The notes beneath the pieces were generated by a model. It ran no database searches and was not told the DNA's origin. It saw nothing but the letters and a program-made list of their open reading frames with translations. The position numbers and the translations under genes are program-made. A DNA stretch of 64,000 nt from Meghimatium bilineatum (lineage: Eukaryota; Mollusca; Gastropoda; Stylommatophora; Philomycidae). The stretch lies in assembly GCA_034231615.1 (NCBI GenBank), contig CM067312.1, forward strand, positions 2,025,001 through 2,089,000. Reading direction: 5' to 3'. Position 1 is the stretch's first letter. Every line of letters starts with the position of its first letter. Positions 61,567-64,000 of this stretch are shown in pieces.

Positions 61567-62808
61567 CATAGATGCTCGGGTCTTTCCTTGAGTGTATCCG
61601 CCATTACACGCTGACTGACAGTCCCAGTACGTTGTTGATTGACCATCATTCCTTTTCGCCCACGAAAACTTTCCTTTCTAGCGACACCACATTTCAAAAC
61701 AAGGTTCTTTATTTTAATCATGGAACAAGAGTCATCGTCACTTGTACAGTCATTTGTTCGTTCGTTTTCCTGTAGGGCATTCAAAATGTCTGCCCGATCC
61801 ATCGCTCCACTAACAGCCGTAGTAGCAGCGTGGGCGGCCAACCTATCTGCCCTTTCATTACCCCGGACTCCCGCGTATCCCGGCACAAAAATAAAAGTCA
61901 CTGTACGCACATTATTCACTGCATCCAGCCACTGTTCTCGAACATACCCCGTCTGAACTTTCACAATCATGTTCATGGAGTCACTGAGTATACAGGTATG
62001 CTCGCAGACGGTCTGTGAGAAGACCCATTGCAAAGCTTTGGTCACCGCCAGAATCTCCATTGTCAAGCTGCTTGTTGTCGTCTGAGCGAATGCACCACTT
62101 TCCTCTGATAGTCTCCCCCCACCTTTGAGCCATGAAAGCCCAGGAACTCCTGATGTGTCTCTCAACCGACCCATCTGTATATATAATTATATCACCTTCC
62201 CTGGAATTCTCACTGATCAGAGCGAGCACCTCCGACTCGACTACTGTCGGACACCATTCCCTGCACTCTCTATTGAGTGTTATTAATCCCTCGAAGGCTG
62301 TTTGGTAATCCGAGGGTGCCAGACTCCATTCAGCACCAGGTAGTACATCCTCCAATCTGCAGACACTCTGTATAGCGTCCTCTGCGCGCCCCATCCACGA
62401 CTTTCCTCTCTTTAGTCGACTGCCTTTCACTTTGATCATTTCTGGGTGTAGAGGGTGCTCTTTATCAGAGGTGATGTTTAGGTAGTCCGCGCCCTGCACA
62501 TTTGTATTCTTTGCTCCACAGTTGGGCAATCAAGTAGGTATCGCATAGCCGGAGCGTACGTATCTCTCGTGCAGCTCAAAATAATTCGCATTGCCGCATT
62601 CTGGATTCTATCCAATCTTTCTGTTTGAGTTTGACTCAGTGTCAGAATTGCCAGTGCGTGCCCTACCACCGCCACCACCAATCCATGATACAGCAGACTT
62701 CGGTCCAACATGACCGCCCAAGTACTTCATTGTGATGGTTCTCTCGAGGACATCCCCTCTCAAAGTAACCGATGGCATGGACGTCTTCACTATGTGATTG
62801 ATTAGGGA
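61520..62808 (-). pseudogene. LINE fragment, RT thumb to RNase H and tail (family A)
   Basis: Read on the - strand it starts at about 62808 with thumb sequence (HIVKTSMPSVTLRGDVLERT, ITMKYLG). A jump to RSLLYHGLVVAVVGHALAI follows, where about 40 residues present in the related copy at 3461-4575 are missing. Next come LSQTQTERLDRIQNAAMRI, a linker, ECREWCPTVVES, IIYTDGSV (RNase H first aspartate), ESGAFAQTTTSSLTMEILAV (glutamate), CILSDSMNM (aspartate), FVPGYAGVRGNERADRLA, and LWTCLEYNDDDPTTN at the end. At least three frameshifts break it. The stop (61524-61526) lies inside the TTAG tail at 61520-61531. The C-x-x-C of the related copy (CPVC) is lost here (CLEY), and the satellite monomers carry the CLEY version, so this copy or a very close relative is the source of the array. 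No target-site duplication is recognisable. Confidence 0.9.
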
Positions 62809-63236
62809 TAATGTTGGCTATAATTTGTAATTTCACTCAAACATCACATCTGAGAACTTCATGTTAGTTTCTAATGTTGGCTATAATTTGTCATTTCACT
62901 CAAACATCACATCTGAGAACTTCATGTTAGTTTCTAATGTTGGCTATAATTTGTCATTTCACTCAAACATCACATCTGAGAACTTCATGTTAGTTTCTAA
63001 TGTTGGCTATAATTTGTCATTTCACTCAAACATCACATCTGAGAACTTCATGTTTCTAATGTTGGCTATAATTTGTCATTTCACTCAAACATCACATCTG
63101 AGAACTTCATGTTAGTTTCTAATGTTGGCTATAATTTGTTATTTCACTCAAACATCACATCTGAGAACTTCATGTTAGTTTCTAATGTTGGCTATAATTT
63201 GTCATTTCACTCAAACATCACATCTGAGAACTTCAA
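62809..63236. repeat. 63-bp tandem array, 7 copies
   Basis: Seven units containing TAATGTTGGCTATAATTTGT and ACTCAAACATCACATCTGAG. One unit (about 63051) lacks six bases. It abuts the 5' truncated end of the LINE fragment directly. The open frames are period artefacts. Confidence 0.95.
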
Positions 63237-63503
63237 GAATCTTCTCCATGGACACATTACTGTAATATTAGATACACCAACGTCTAATCAACTAGCATAC
63301 TATATATTTGAAGTGGTAAAACATCGTGTTTCCATATGTAATAATTAAAATTCTGACAACTATCAAATTATTTAATTCGTTTATAAAAATATTTTAAAAA
63401 CTGGTCATGATGCAAACATGTAAAGTATATATTTATGGGTATAACCAAATATAACATCATATGCAGAAAAACAGATATTAATACGCTAGATGGCAAATCA
63501 AAT
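63237..63503. other. no gene seen
   Basis: AT-rich DNA between the 63-bp array and the degenerate repeats at the end of the window. Confidence 0.35.
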
Positions 63504-63740
63504 ACTAGTGAAACGTGCTATATAGGAGGTTAGTTAGTTGGATATTAATAATTAAATGTGGGTGGGGACAAATTTAGTGAAACGTGCTAATCCTGGTTAG
63601 TAAATTGGATATTTGAAGGTAAAGTTAGTGAAGGGCACTATTGCATGCTTAAATGCGATGCAGAGATTAATAATTACATTTGTGTGATAGTAAAGCTAGT
63701 GAAACGTGCTATAGTATGTTAGTAAGTCGGAGATTGTTAA
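63504..63740. repeat. degenerate tandem repeat, roughly 3 copies
   Basis: The phrase CTAGTGAAACGTGCTAT recurs with divergence (TTAGTGAAACGTGCTAA, TTAGTGAAGGGCACTAT) at about 70-80-bp spacing, together with GGTTAGTTAGTTGGATATT-like segments. It is an old array. Confidence 0.6.
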
Positions 63741-64000
63741 CGTAACACGTTGTATCTCAATTAGGGGATGCAAATTTCATTTTGTCAACCTTGTCATAGC
63801 AGTTATTGCCTCCTCCTACCTCTCAATGATAATAAGTGTCACCATTTCAGAGATCACCCCTCAATCTGCATAATTATGTTAAAAATATAAGACCCCCCTC
63901 ACACACACAATAATTAGTAGAAGTACGAGCAGACTTACGGTGTTTTCTGACTTCCAGAATTGTTGTTTTCAAATGTAAACAACTTGACACCAATTCATAA
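63741..64000. other. no gene seen
   Basis: Short stretch with a CA-rich run near 63895 and no coding signal. Confidence 0.35.

Noticed and set aside
61639-62018. Open frames on the + strand across the right LINE
   Set aside because: These are antisense shadows of the RNase H coding sequence on the - strand.

Overview
The window looks like AT-rich nuclear DNA from an animal, most likely a lophotrochozoan such as a bivalve or other mollusc. That placement is inference. It rests on widely spaced, short, phase-1 EGF-type exons, several families of non-LTR retrotransposon (LINE) fossils, abundant microsatellites and minisatellites, and no bacterial-style gene packing. The only host gene I can support lies on the + strand. 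It is a partial multi-EGF receptor-like gene with five candidate exons: 711-920 (possible end of an F5/8C or fucolectin-like domain), 14302-14538 (14-cysteine EGF block), and 23536-23667, 28591-28719 and 34828-34953 (one 8-cysteine EGF module each). All five are bounded by AG...GT, are multiples of three and are phase 1 at both ends, so they would splice together in frame. Both ends of the gene lie outside the window.

Most of the rest is tandem repeat, roughly 60% by my estimate, and it sits in what would be introns. Left part: a 28-bp triplet (1109-1192), a 52-bp array (1339-1706), a 24-bp array (1743-3113) and a 30-bp array (3355-12105), the last interrupted by a 1.1-kb reverse-transcriptase fragment (3461-4575). 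Middle part: short arrays of 28, 41, 46, 45, 5, 24, 64, about 33, 27, 35 and 43 bp, mixed with LINE fragments at 12640-12960, 15420-17280, 17284-18347, 18750-18960, 24110-24320 and 28974-30060, and a decayed DDE transposase at about 22000-22770. Right part: a roughly 23-kb satellite of 51-63-bp monomers (38321-61566), followed directly by a LINE fragment (61520-62808), a 63-bp array (62809-63236) and a degenerate array near the end.

The most interesting result is the origin of the 23-kb satellite. Its monomer is a junction. About 34 bp are the antisense of the last codons of the LINE that still stands at the right edge of the array. These are followed by that LINE's TTAG-type 3' tail and by about 13 bp of non-LINE flank, which is also seen at the left edge. 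A 6-bp ACAAGT microhomology sits exactly at the two breakpoints. The simplest reading is that a LINE inserted, the segment spanning its 3' junction was tandemly duplicated through ACAAGT, and it then grew to about 400 copies with later block duplications (one of 1,492 bp is visible). A second copy of the same LINE family at 15842-16693 has a perfect 10-bp target-site duplication and the same tail. It independently shows what the element's 3' end looks like.

The long open frames over the repeats (up to 802 codons) are artefacts of repeat periods divisible by three and are not annotated as genes. The LINE-encoded proteins are fragments. The RNase H part at 15849-16693 is the only long retroelement frame without a stop or frameshift.
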